Positions 13,855-24,606 of a stretch of DNA of 64,000 nucleotides are shown here, in pieces (position 1 is the first letter of the stretch; every line of letters begins with the position of its first letter). Position numbers and translations under genes: made by a program. The notes below the pieces were generated by a model. It had not been told where the DNA came from. It searched no databases and saw only the letters and a list, made by a program, of their open reading frames with translations. Location: NCBI RefSeq assembly GCF_933775445.1, contig NC_065875.1:19219555-19283554 (forward strand), in the 5' to 3' direction. The stretch is from Argentina anserina. Lineage: Eukaryota > Streptophyta > Magnoliopsida > Rosales > Rosaceae.

Positions 13855-16150
13855 TGTCACGTCCCATTTTCGGGAGTGTCTATTGCGGGCGTCGCAGGTT
13901 AAATCAACATCATGCATAAGTGGAATTGCTCTAAGATAACAAGTGTGAGAGATATATGGCTGCTCCTTCTAAGGGGTTCATACAGGCCGACTCAGTTCAG
14001 TTTGGGGAGCTTGTCGCTAGTGGGGGACTTAACGTCAAAGAAAGGAGTTGGCCGCCCTACACACAGGTTAGGGTCTTGACCTGATCCCCTAATGAGCCAA
14101 AGGCAGGGCGAAACGAGTGCATTGCCCCGTTAGATAAGGCTGGCTCCATGGGGATGGAGCGCCGCATGGACTAAGTGTGGCAGCTGAATGGCTAGATCCG
14201 TGACAAGTGGTATCAGAGCCGCCTCAACATCGCTGTTGTAGTGTCGCCGTGTCCCTAAGATACGGGGGCTCCGCGGGGGAGTCGAGTAGGCAGGGTCACC
14301 ACTAGGGGGAGGACCAGACGAGAAGATCCATGGCAAAGTCCAAGACGAGAGATCCGACGCGAAGTCATTGTTGGGCGATCTTTGGGAACTCTTTTTCGTC
14401 CCTCAAGCATCGCAGGCGTATAAGGGCTACGCGGGCCGCAAATGGGGATGACGTGTACGATGACGTACACCAAGTTTGGTAGGGGAGAATGTCACGTCCC
14501 GTTTTCAGGAGTGTCTATTACGAGCGTTGCTGGTTAAATGAACATCATACATAAGTGGGATTGCTCCAAGATAACAAGTGTGGGAGATATATGGTAGCTC
14601 CTTCCGAGGGGTTCAAGCAGGCCGACCCAGTTCAGTTTGGAGAGCTTATCGCTAGTCGGGGACTTAACGTCGAAAAAAGAAGTTGGCCGCCCTACACACA
14701 GGTTGAGGTCTGGAGCCGATCCCCTGATGAGCCGAAGACAGGGCGAAACCAGTGCATTGCCCTGTTGGATAAGGCTGGCTCCATGGGGATGGAGCGTCGC
14801 ATGGACCAAGTGTGACAGCTGAATGGCTAGGTCCGTGACAAGTGGTATCAGAGCCGCCTCAACATTGCTGTTGTTGTGTCTCCAAGCGCTCACACATGTC
14901 GCCGTGTCCCCAAGATACAGGGGGCTCCGCGAGGGAGTCAAGTAGACAGGGTCGCCACCAGGAGAGGACTGGACGTGAAGATCCATGACAAAGTCCAAGA
15001 CGAGAGATCCGGCGCGAAGTCATTGTTGGGCGATCTTTGGGAACTCTTTTTCGTCTCTCAGGCATCGCGGGCGTACAAGGGTTACGCGGGCAGCAAGTGG
15101 GTATGCCGTGTACGAGGACATACACCAAGTTTGGTGGGGGAGGATGTCACGTCCCATTTTCGGGAGTGTCTATTTCGGGCGTCGCTGGTTAAATAAACAT
15201 CAGGCATAAGTGGGATTACTCTAAGATAACAACTGTGGGAGATATATGGCTGCTCCTTCCGAAGGGTTCAGGCAGGCCGACCCAGTTCAGTTTGGGGAGC
15301 TTGTCGCTAGTCGGGGAATTAACGTCGAAGAAAGGAGTTGGCCGCCCTACACACAGGTTGGGGTCTGGAGCCGATCCCCTGATGAGCCCAAGGCATGGCG
15401 AAACAAGTGCATTTCCCCGTTGAATAAGGCTGACTCCATGGGAATGGAGCGCCGCATGGACCAAGTGTGGCAGTCGAATGGCTAGGTTCGTGACAAGTGG
15501 TATCAAAGCCGCCTCAACATCGTTGTCATTGTGTCGTCAAGCGCTCACACGTGTCGCCGTGTCCCCAAGATACGGGGGGCTCCGCGGGAGAGTTGAGTAG
15601 GCAGGGTTGCCTCCAGGGGGAGGATCGGACGAGAGGATCCATGGCAAAGTCCAAGATGAGAGATCTGGCGCGAAGTCATTGTTGGGCGATCTTTGAGAAC
15701 TCCTTTTCGTCTCTCAGGCATCGCGGGCGTACAAGGGTTACGCGGGTCGCAAGTGGGGATGCCGTGTACGAGGACGTACACCAAGTTTGGTGGGGGAGGA
15801 TGTCACGTCCCATTTTCGGGAGTGTCTATTGTGGGCGTCGCTGGTTAAATGAACATCAGGCATAAGTGAGATTGCTCCAAGATAATAAGTGTGAGAGATA
15901 TATGACTGCTCCTTCCGAGGGGTTCAAGCAGGCCGACCCGGTTCAGTTTTGGAAGCTTGTCGCTAGTCGGGGACTTAACGTCGAAGAAAGGAGTTGGTCG
16001 CCTTACACACAGGTTGGGGTTTGGAGCCGATCTCCTGATAAGCCCAAGGTAGGGCGAAACAGTGCATTGCCCCGTTGGATAAGACTGACTCCATAAGGAT
16101 GGAGCGCCGCATGGAACAAGTGTGGCAGTCGAATGGCTAGGTCCGTGACA
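13855..16150 (+). mobile_element. Tandem array of a TRIM-type LTR retrotransposon (4 LTRs, 3 internal domains)
   Basis: The order is LTR, internal, LTR, internal, LTR, internal, LTR. LTRs: 13855-14205, 14490-14840, 15145-15495 and 15801-16150. All are 350-351 bp, start TGTCACG and end CGTGACA (a perfect 7-bp inverted end). The internal domains (284, 304 and 305 bp) each begin AGTGGTATCAGAGCCGC, a primer-binding site for initiator tRNA-Met, and end in a purine-rich tract (GGTGGGGGAGGA or close) just before the next LTR. CTAC occurs on both outer edges (13851-13854 and 16151-16154), consistent with a 4-bp target duplication around the whole array. No gag or pol is present, so it depends on other elements for mobility. 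The first internal domain lacks about 20 bp present in the other two. Confidence 0.9.
14208..14220 (+). other. TRIM primer-binding site (first of three)
   Basis: TGGTATCAGAGCC is complementary to the 3' end of plant initiator tRNA-Met and lies 2 bp after LTR 1. Equivalent sites follow LTR 2 (14843-14855) and LTR 3 (15498-15510, with one A change). LTR 4 is followed by non-element DNA. Confidence 0.85.
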
Positions 16151-16173
16151 CTACGCCCGTCGACATTACATGA

Positions 16174-16305
16174 ATCAACTGTCATGAGTCATACCAACAT
16201 GAGCTGATTACACATTCTTTGGCAAAGAAGACAACTACCATCAACTGTCATGAGTCATACCAACATGAGCTGATTACACATTCTTTGGCAAAGAAGACAA
16301 CTACC
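16174..16305. repeat. 66-bp direct duplication, two copies
   Basis: A 66-bp block beginning ATCAACTGTCATGAGTC is repeated head to tail, at 16174-16239 and 16240-16305, 24 bp after the TRIM array. Confidence 0.9.
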
Positions 16306-16970
16306 ATCTTTCACAAATGTATGTCTCTATTCAGAGAACCCAACTGTAATATTGGTAGAATAGTTATGACAACAGCTCCATATAAGATTGGTTGTAAGCT
16401 TGTACACCTGTAGTTGAAAGTGCACCAAATCTGGTTCACTCTTCTCTTGATTTCATAGTTTCACTTCAACCACTCCAATCATCTTCCAAAAAAAAAAAGA
16501 TATTAATTCATAATGAACACTCGACTACAATTAAAATATTTACCCAGAGGGGACTATGTTAATTTTTACTTCTTCTCAAATTGTCTTTGTTTTTCCTTAT
16601 TCAACTAATTAAACCTACAATGTTTAGATTATAGCATAGAAATTAGAAGATATTTGCATCTTTCATATTATAAATATGTCATTCCCTCATGCAATCTTGA
16701 ATCTTGTATAGTTGTATTCTATACAATATCTATAACATGGACGGCGTATCTATGTTCCGCATGAAATCCCACATATCATCTTTGTTAGGATTTCATCAAA
16801 AACAAATCTTCCTAATCTCTAGAACTAAAGAGAAAAGAAAAAAAGAGAGCCGGAGACATAAAAAGCAAAAGCAAAAGGAAGGGCGCCTAAACTTTCAATG
16901 TACGGGGGAGGCAGGCGGAGGCCCTCCAAAGCCAAAGCGCCATTAGAGACATTGGTAGTTTTTTTTTTGT

Positions 16971-17015
<45 letters not shown>

Positions 17016-17209
17016 TAGTGCGTAAACTAAGCTCACAAGTGCTGGAATAAGAGTTAGAGATAGCTCCGGCGAAGTCATCGGCTCACATACTTGTCTTCCT
17101 CTCCCACAACCTAGTCATAATTTCATTCCCTCATTTGAAAAAAAAAAAAAATTAGTTAGGAGCCAAAAATATTCGAAAAAACCGGCGATCCGAGTTGTCG
17201 GGAAAGGTC
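16306..17209. other. Intergenic with a GA microsatellite
   Basis: AT-rich spacer upstream of the S-acyltransferase gene. A (GA)n run of about 38 bp lies at about 16974-17011. No coding feature is recognised. Confidence 0.5.
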
Positions 17210-17715
17210 ATTGCCACGGTGGCAAAACGCATTCTTCCTTCTCTCTCTGTCTCTCTGGGACTTGTTAATCACTATCTCATCTTCAAACTCCTGTTCGTGT
17301 TTCCGATCCTCTCTCCAGTTTTCTGAGCTGAAGCCTCTGCACATTTCACCGGAATCATACACCCGGAAAGCCGCCCCCTTCTTTTCAAGTCACACCACTT
17401 CGGATTCGGCGCTCTCCTCCCATTTCCGGCGGATCCAGAAACCGGAATTCGACATAAAAGCAAGGTACGCCTCAAAGATTTGATTTTTAATCGAGAATTC
17501 AGGCACCCATTTCGTGAAAGATTGTTAATTTCCTACTTTTTTGGGTGATATTATAGAAAATATTGGGATGAAGTTTGGGGCTTGATCATGATTCTGAGAG
17601 TGTTGTTTGGGGGACAGGTCTGTTTGTGTTTCAGATTGTCTAAAGAAGACAGCGCCTTGTGCTTGAGATTGAGAATCGAATGCATTGAGCTCAGTAATTT
17701 ATAGGGTCCGGGCCA

Positions 17716-20139
17716 ATGAGAAAACACGACGACAACGACATGGTCAGAACGCCGGATGGAATGTACGTGCATGCTCATCATTCCAGCTCCGACCGCCGGA
17801 TTATGGACACGCCTGGCCCCTCCCTCAGAGTTTATCAAGTTTGGAAAGGAAACAATGTACGTCTATTTTCGTCTTTGGTTTTTTTTTTTAGATTCAAAGA
17901 CATATGCAATGTGTGCATGGTTACTGATTAGTGCTAGAATTAGCTGGGATTGGTATTTGGATTTGAGGAAACGTACAATGTGTCTCATTGTTTGCATGTT
18001 TGTTTGTGTGCAGAGATTTTTCTTTGGTGGCAGACTGATATTTGGTCCGGATGCCAAGTCATTGATTCTTACTATGTTGCTGATTGTGGTTCCGGTGATC
18101 TTATTTTGTGCTTTCGTTACTAGTGGACTAGTTCATGTGTTCCCCCACCGTATTGGCAATTGTATTGTGGCTATAGCTGTCGTATTCGCTGTCTATGTGA
18201 GTTCCTACTTTACATGACTGGTTCACCAATTTCCTATGCATATATATGTACCTGGTTTGAGGAAACTAAATAGTAAGAGTAGAAGTTTTCACTCATAGCA
18301 TTGTTATTAAGTATGTGCTATTTCTCTTTCTGCTAAGTGCGTGCATAGGAGCTATGAGAGTTAACTTTCAGTTCCGAGAATTGAAGTAAAATATAGAAAT
18401 TCAATGTTTGAACCTTAATTGGACCATAAGGACCCACAAAATTTTGTTCCTGCTTTGGCAGATACACATAATCATTTGTTAGTTTTCAGCTTCAATGAGA
18501 TTTGTGAAATAAGAAAGCTATTATAGCATTTTCTAAAATAGTATCGTCTTTGTTGTATCATCAGTGAAAATAAGTTCATTTGCTTGACTTTTCTTTCAAA
18601 AGCTTGCATATTGTTTGTACACTTCCTATAATTTTAGTATTGAACGGTTTGGACTGACTTCTGCAGGTTGTTAGTCTTCTCTTGATTACAGCTTCAAGAG
18701 ATCCTGGCATCATTCCTCGAAGTTTGCATCCTCCTGAACCAGAAGATGATGGTTATATGTCTAGTATGTCATCTGAGTGGCCTGGAAGTCAGAATGGACC
18801 ACCAACTGTACCGCCCACAAAAGATGTGATGGTTAATGGCTCGATTGTCAAGGTCAAATACTGTCATACATGCATGCTATATCGTCCGCCCCGATGCTCA
18901 CACTGCTCTATATGCAACAATTGTGTGGAGCGTTTTGATCACCATTGCCCATGGGTGGGGCAATGTATTGGGAGAGTATGTTTCACTTTGACATTTTAGT
19001 TTTCCTCATATTAGCTTGAATCAGAACAGCTATTCTGTTTCAATATATATTATTTATCTTTGTGATACGAAATCAAACCCTGTAGCATTAGATCTTCAAG
19101 AAAATTTTAAAATACCCTGCATATATGCATTATGATATCAATACCCTGCATTTGTTTCTTCCTGAACCCTAAACCCTAATCCTGAAGTCAGTAACTGGGG
19201 TTGTGAATTTCTAGACTTATTCCTTCTGAAGTCTGCACCCTGAATATATGCCTGTAGCTGCAACATTACTCTCTCTCCTTGTTTGAGTTCACGGGGCTAA
19301 TGTTTTTCACAATTACCTCTGTTGGAAATAGATAGCCTAACACGCTTCATTTATTTTATTTTATTTTTGCAGAGGAATTACCGATTCTTTTTCATGTTTG
19401 TGGTATCCACAGCCATGCTGTGCCTCTATGTCTTTGCCTTCTCCTGGGTAAACATCATGAAAATAATGGATACTTACCATGACAATCTCTGGAGAGCTTT
19501 GTTGAAGTCACCAGTTTCAGGAATTCTTATTGTATATACATTTGGAGCTGCATGGTTTGTTGGAGGTCTGACCAGCTTCCATCTATATTTGATCTGCACC
19601 AATCAGGTTCCTTATTTGTTACCTGTATCACTCTTTGGTGTTCCCATCTCTGTATCTCTCACACTAAGATTTTTATATTTTTCTTTACTTTATCCTTGCA
19701 GACTACTTATGAGAACTTCCGGTATCGGTATGCTATTAAGATGAACCCGCATAATCGTGGGTGTTTTGAAAATATTGCAGAAGTCTTCTGCTCTAGAATT
19801 CCTCCATCAAAACATAACTTCAGGGAAAAGGTTAAGGTCGACTCGTCTTCTGTCTATCCCATGAGCCCTGAGATGCCCAAAACAAGATATGACACAGAGA
19901 TGGGAAAACGCCAAGCTGTGGCTGCTGAAGATCTTGAGGATTTACATAGTCAGATTGAGACTGTTGTTGGATTTGATACGTTGGAGAGGTGTGGGACTCA
20001 GCCAAGACATTCGAACTGGGATCAGAAAGCCAACTGGCCAGCCTCACCTGATATACAAATGTTGGCTGCTGAGTTTGGAATGTCAGATGGTTCAACAACA
20101 AGCAGACAGAAAATTGAAGGGCCTAATGACCTACATTAG
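17716..20139 (+). CDS. DHHC-type protein S-acyltransferase (PAT8/PAT9-like)
   Basis: A membrane enzyme that attaches palmitate to cysteines of target proteins. Five exons: 17716-17856, 18014-18196, 18667-18975, 19373-19606 and 19702-20139. They encode 434 residues, and every junction is GT-AG and phase 0. Residues 48-60 hold [13 protein letters not shown], typical of the Arabidopsis PAT5-PAT9 group. Two membrane spans (about 65-85 and 92-115) precede the Cys-rich domain (about 173-215: YCHTCM, RCSHCS, CNNCV), which has the catalytic DHHC at residues 199-202 (Cys202). Two more spans follow (about 220-240 and 260-282). The TTxE motif is TTYE at 290-293. The C-terminal tail is cytosolic and Ser-rich. 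A 5' UTR intron (about 17466-17634) is likely. Assignment to PAT8 or PAT9 rather than a sister is uncertain. Confidence 0.94.
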
Positions 20140-22124
20140 AGCAATTTATGTTTGATCTTATAGCCAAGTTTGATAATAGTTGCTAACCTGGATGTTAAAA
20201 CTTGAATACTGACGTAGTGCTGAACTCCCTCCCCATGGGAAGGATGTTATCAGGCTCAAGTTCTCAGTGTTCGGACTGGTTCAGTCAAACAGTAAAGAAA
20301 CATATTGCCATATATCAAACTGCATTTATAGATACCTGGATTGAAGTGTATGTTCTTCTGGAAACCAAGGTCCATCATCTCAGTCATTATAGTTGATTGA
20401 ATCACAGAAGAGCTTGTGTGATGCGGTGCAGTTCTTGAGGAGGTGGCTTTCAGTCATGCCGGCAATTGACATCCATGGGATATATATGTGAGTTGTTTTA
20501 GATTTGAGTTGAGAAGAAAAACTAGAGAAAATTATTGTTCACCTAGAAAGTAGTTGTATGTAAAGGATTTCTTCTATTATATTTTGTATATTACAAACAC
20601 GAGTTTATCTCATAAAACTTTGAGACAGTAAGGACTGTAGGTGGAGGATAGAGAGGCGTAGGAAGAACAAACTTGAAGATACATTTCCCCTGTGTAGCTG
20701 CTGAAATGTTGAAGCCTTCTCTGCTACAGAGGGAGCTACATCGACTCCATAATTGCCCTTTACATGCCATTCTAGTAGGTCAGCAATTTCTGAGGCATAT
20801 AGTTTATTCCATAGATAGATTGGCTCTTCATCCTCTATTTTTTTATTCTTTCCATTTTCGCTTGCCAGATTATGTGTTTTGGTTGAATGGCTCGTTATAT
20901 CATAGGGGATGCTTTAGAAGATTTCATGTAATGTAGATTTAAGCTCTTAATAGAAGTCATTTCCTTTGAGAAAAAAAAAACTGAAAATGCTATGAAGAGT
21001 ATCAGTCACTTCATGTTTCTTAGTAATTAGTACTAGGTTTTTTAAATTTTTTTATTGAGAGAAGTGGATGCCCCTCCTGGACATTGACGTGATTTTAGAA
21101 TAGTCAGAGAAATAACAACATTACCCTAAAGTATCTCTTAAACTAAAGTATCGAGAATCAGGTTTTTGTTTTTGTTTCAATATGGCAGGGATTGTGATAT
21201 TGAATCAGGGACTTGCTATCAAAATAATATTGCACTCTCCTCATTTAGTCTGCAGATTCTTAACTGCTCCTAAATATAATGAAACTCATTGCTAGCTGGG
21301 GACTATACTGGCACTTAGAAAGTTAGAATGCATGTATATTCAATACTCTACTAAATGCATATTACTTTCAACTTTTAAAGTTTAAACATTACTGTCAAAT
21401 CCATGATATAATCTGTTAGTATTCCACTGGAGGACACATATTTTAGAAGGATTATGCTGTTAATATGAGTTGTCATGAAGAATTATTGGTTAAGACTAAC
21501 TAATAACACGAAAGGTTTAGGGTGGAAGTCGAGAGTTGATCCACATTAAGAAGAGATCATTTTGCTGTCTATTTCTGTTAGTTTTCAAGCATATATTTTG
21601 TGAAGCAAACCTTACGATTTTTCTTTGAGGCATACTCAGTTATGGTCCTAAACTCTTAATGACCTTTTTTGGAACGAGCTTTAGCGGTTTCAACCTTAAT
21701 TTCTTGTCCAAGATTTGTATTAACGGTTTATTTGCCTCAGAGTAGTTCATTTTCTTACCAATAAGACGTACTTGTGTATTTTTCTGCATAACCCTATCAC
21801 CTTCCCTAACTACTTTATGGTTTATTTGGCTGCGTAGTTTGTACATGATACTCAGTAAACTTAACATGTATAACCCTCGTACATATTTTCTGGAGAATAG
21901 TATAACCTTCATTCATTGAAATTTATATTTAAGTAGAATATAGTCAAGCAGAACAGTAATATTAAAGCTTGTAAAACAACCACGCTTTCAAAGTCTGAGG
22001 ATCTACTTGTTAAACATATAGATAAGCACATTATGCAATCTATCACTCAATTGCTTACACAATTTGGCTCCAATTGTCCATAATGGAGGCAATTATTTGA
22101 TTGTAGAGATTGTCACCTCAAGTC
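20140..22124. other. Intergenic; S-acyltransferase 3' UTR, then featureless sequence
   Basis: About 20140-20600 is probably 3' UTR. The reading frames at 20673-20936 (plus) and 21640-21912 (minus) have no motif I recognise. Nothing else is supported. Confidence 0.45.
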
Positions 22125-23650
22125 TCAAATCTCATAGGTCATTCCAACCCTGAGAAGCCTACACTTTGGAATTGCTAATATGTTCTCCCCTTGTCTAAAG
22201 TTTTTCCTCAAGAAATCGTACATAGTTGACTATGAATTTCTTGAAGAGAGATGCATTTTCTGCTGCAACCACTTCTGTCTCTCCCAGCAGATATACAATC
22301 CCTTTTTCCATTTCTGCTTGCACGAACTGCATTTCCTCTTCGGCCCCTCGGATCAGAACAGAAACAATTCGGCTAGACACAATCCGGTTAGATGAATTTG
22401 TCGACCTAGTGGCATTGAACTGAATTGAGGGTGAGGAACCAGACGAAGGGTTAGACTGTTGCACTGCTTCCACTTGCTCCTCTACTTTCCCTTCATTCTC
22501 GGGTGCTTCTTCCTCAAGTACAAAGTGTTCATGGTGAATGAACTCCTCAAATTCTCAATTAACTGTTGCTCAAACTCTTTTGGTCCCTCCATTCTGTCAT
22601 TGTAACCGTATCTGGCTACACAACGGAACATCCGGTACTCGCCTGGCTCCAACTGTCGGAATAGAAACCTCTCCTCCGCTGCAACTTTGCTGAGGGGAAT
22701 GGACTTGATAGACACAATTACTACAACCGAATGAATGGAGGGTATATTAGAAACAAAATGAGAAAATATTAGAGGAATTCCTTGCACGAGCTCAGAATAG
22801 AGAAGTCCAATTACAGGGACGCGGTTAATTTTGGGATTCAAGGCCAATTGTCTCATGTATTCGCTTGAAACCTTGTTGTTGAGCTCAAACACGTAGCGTC
22901 TCTTGTGTACATAATGCCAAATCGCCATGAGGAATGCAGAAATCACCAGAGGAAGGTACCGGCCTTGAACAAATTTGGACAGAACTGCAGACGAATAGAC
23001 GATCTCGATGGAAAGAAACCCGACGAGGAATAGAGCAATCAGCCATATGCTGGTCTTCCGTATTACCAGCATAATTAGAGCAAGTAAACATGTAGTGATC
23101 ACCATCACACTGACCACTGCTAGTCCATAAGCGTGTCCAATCTTTTCTGTTGTCTAGAAGGCTACGGTGATGGCCACGCAAGCGATCATGAGCATATATA
23201 GTTAACCTCAGGTATGTATGCTTGGCCTTCGTACTTAGCAGAGTGTGAACGACCTTAACTCGTGGAAAACAACCGAGACTAAGGGACTGAGAGATTATCG
23301 AGAATGCCCCGGAAATCATAGCTAGCTTGGCTGGCTATAATGGTAGCGGCTACGGCCACAACAAAGGTTGGCCAGTACGACGGATCTGCAATATTATATT
23401 GTAATTATCAGTTAAGTTTGACGACGACGTACTAATTACTATAAGAAAATTCTGCACACTTTTAATTTTGTTGTATACCGATCAATGGTAAAACTTCAGC
23501 AATTTTGGTTGAAGGAAAGTGATAGATCGAGTCACCTGGGACTGAGCTGTAGAACGTCTTCTCCACTTCGTGAGGGAACTTGCGGAGGTATGCTGCCTGG
23601 CCACAGTATGCAGTGATTAACGCGGGAAATGTAATACAAGAGAAACTGAC
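22125..23650 (-). pseudogene. HAK5-like potassium transporter, C-terminal part (exons 7-8), broken
   Basis: The sequence matches the last two exons of the intact paralogue at 52.6-55.8 kb. An exon of the same length (115 nt, 23536-23650) begins [18 protein letters not shown] and ends at a good donor; the long last exon runs from about 23387 to the stop at 22125. Lesions: a 4-bp duplication near 23321-23330, a 1-bp loss near 23235, a 2-bp gain near 23198, an in-frame TAG at 23154-23156, a frameshift near 22480 and a 2-bp loss near 22216. The family C-terminus (VGMTYEI) can still be read in another frame. Exons 1-6 are not adjacent; the N-terminal exons of a similar pseudogene lie 12.3 kb upstream on the same strand. 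Confidence 0.9.
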
Positions 23651-24233
23651 CTGCGAATACATACATGATTAAGAACTCTAACGTATTACTTGTAGAATGT
23701 ATCGAGGAACAAATTTTTAACTTGAAATCCCATGTATCAAACCCATAAAGTATTTACTAGTTAATTTATTTAGTTGAAATCTTAGTGAAAGATAGTTGGA
23801 TACATATGTGATTATGTGATTATTTTTCTCTCTCTGACTCTTTTGTAATCATATGGGATGAGGACAAATTGTTTTTCAATTATATGTACAGCATTTTGTA
23901 AATCAGTAAACACTGAAAATGAGAAATGTCAAACACCCGTCAAATCGTCAAGAACAATATTGTATATGTCATTTATCTCTCTATATAAACCTAAAATTTA
24001 ATCTGGTCCATGTAAAAATCTTGATCACTTGGTCATCGTTTCAAAGAATCACTGTACTCATCGCTCAAAAATATAGTTTATTTAACAGACATTACTGCAC
24101 CTCGTATCATAAGGATTATTCTACAAAACAATAATTAAGCTAGGATGGCAGTGGACTTTAAAGAGAACTTAAATTTCAAGGTACGTACCTCTGATGATGA
24201 TGATGATGATGATATATCCCTTCTTGACTACAC
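23651..24233. other. Remnant HAK intron sequence
   Basis: AT-rich sequence 5' of pseudogene exon 7. The short exon 6 of the intact gene ([14 protein letters not shown] coding) was not found here by eye. A (GAT)n run occurs at about 24192-24213. Confidence 0.4.
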
Positions 24234-24606
24234 AGGTCCGCAACACTGTTTTGGTGCGGATTTCCATTTTTGCACCACTTTTCGATTAAATATCTGCATC
24301 TCCACCGTTTAGTATCTAGCTAATATTGTGTAGATTATCTCTACAAAATTTCAGCCAATTTGGTAATCGTTAAGGCTCTCAAAATTGTGTTTTTCTATTA
24401 AAACATGAACGGTTCATGTTTAACAGAATTCAGTCCGTCCATTTGTATTTCAATTTTGAGGACATTAACGATCACCAAATTGGTCGAAATTATGCAGAGA
24501 TGATCTACACAATATTATATAGATACTAGACGGTAGAGATGAGGAAATGCGACCGAAAAGTGGTTCAAAAATGGAAATCTGCACCAAAATCATTGGTGCG
24601 GACCTC
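24234..24606. mobile_element. Foldback MITE-like element, copy 1
   Basis: The two halves are long imperfect inverted repeats of each other. The left end reads AGGTCCGCA, then GGTGCGGATTTCCATTTTTG; the right end reads back as AGGTCCGCACCA, then GGTGCAGATTTCCATTTTTG. Inside, CCAATTTGGTAATCGTTAA on the left mirrors TTAACGATCACCAAATTGG on the right. No coding capacity. A related copy lies at 60852-61225. The target duplication is not resolved. Confidence 0.75.

Noticed and set aside
13855..14205. Cassandra-type TRIM (5S rRNA-bearing LTR)
   Set aside because: The LTR starts TGTCACGTCC, but no 5S rRNA internal control region is present.
14534..15865. Several open frames of 60-154 codons in the tandem TRIM array
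   Set aside because: They recur in each LTR/internal unit on both strands, cross LTR boundaries and match no protein family.
16974..17011. CRISPR-like or satellite array
   Set aside because: It is only a GA dinucleotide microsatellite; no spaced direct repeats of CRISPR type occur in the window.
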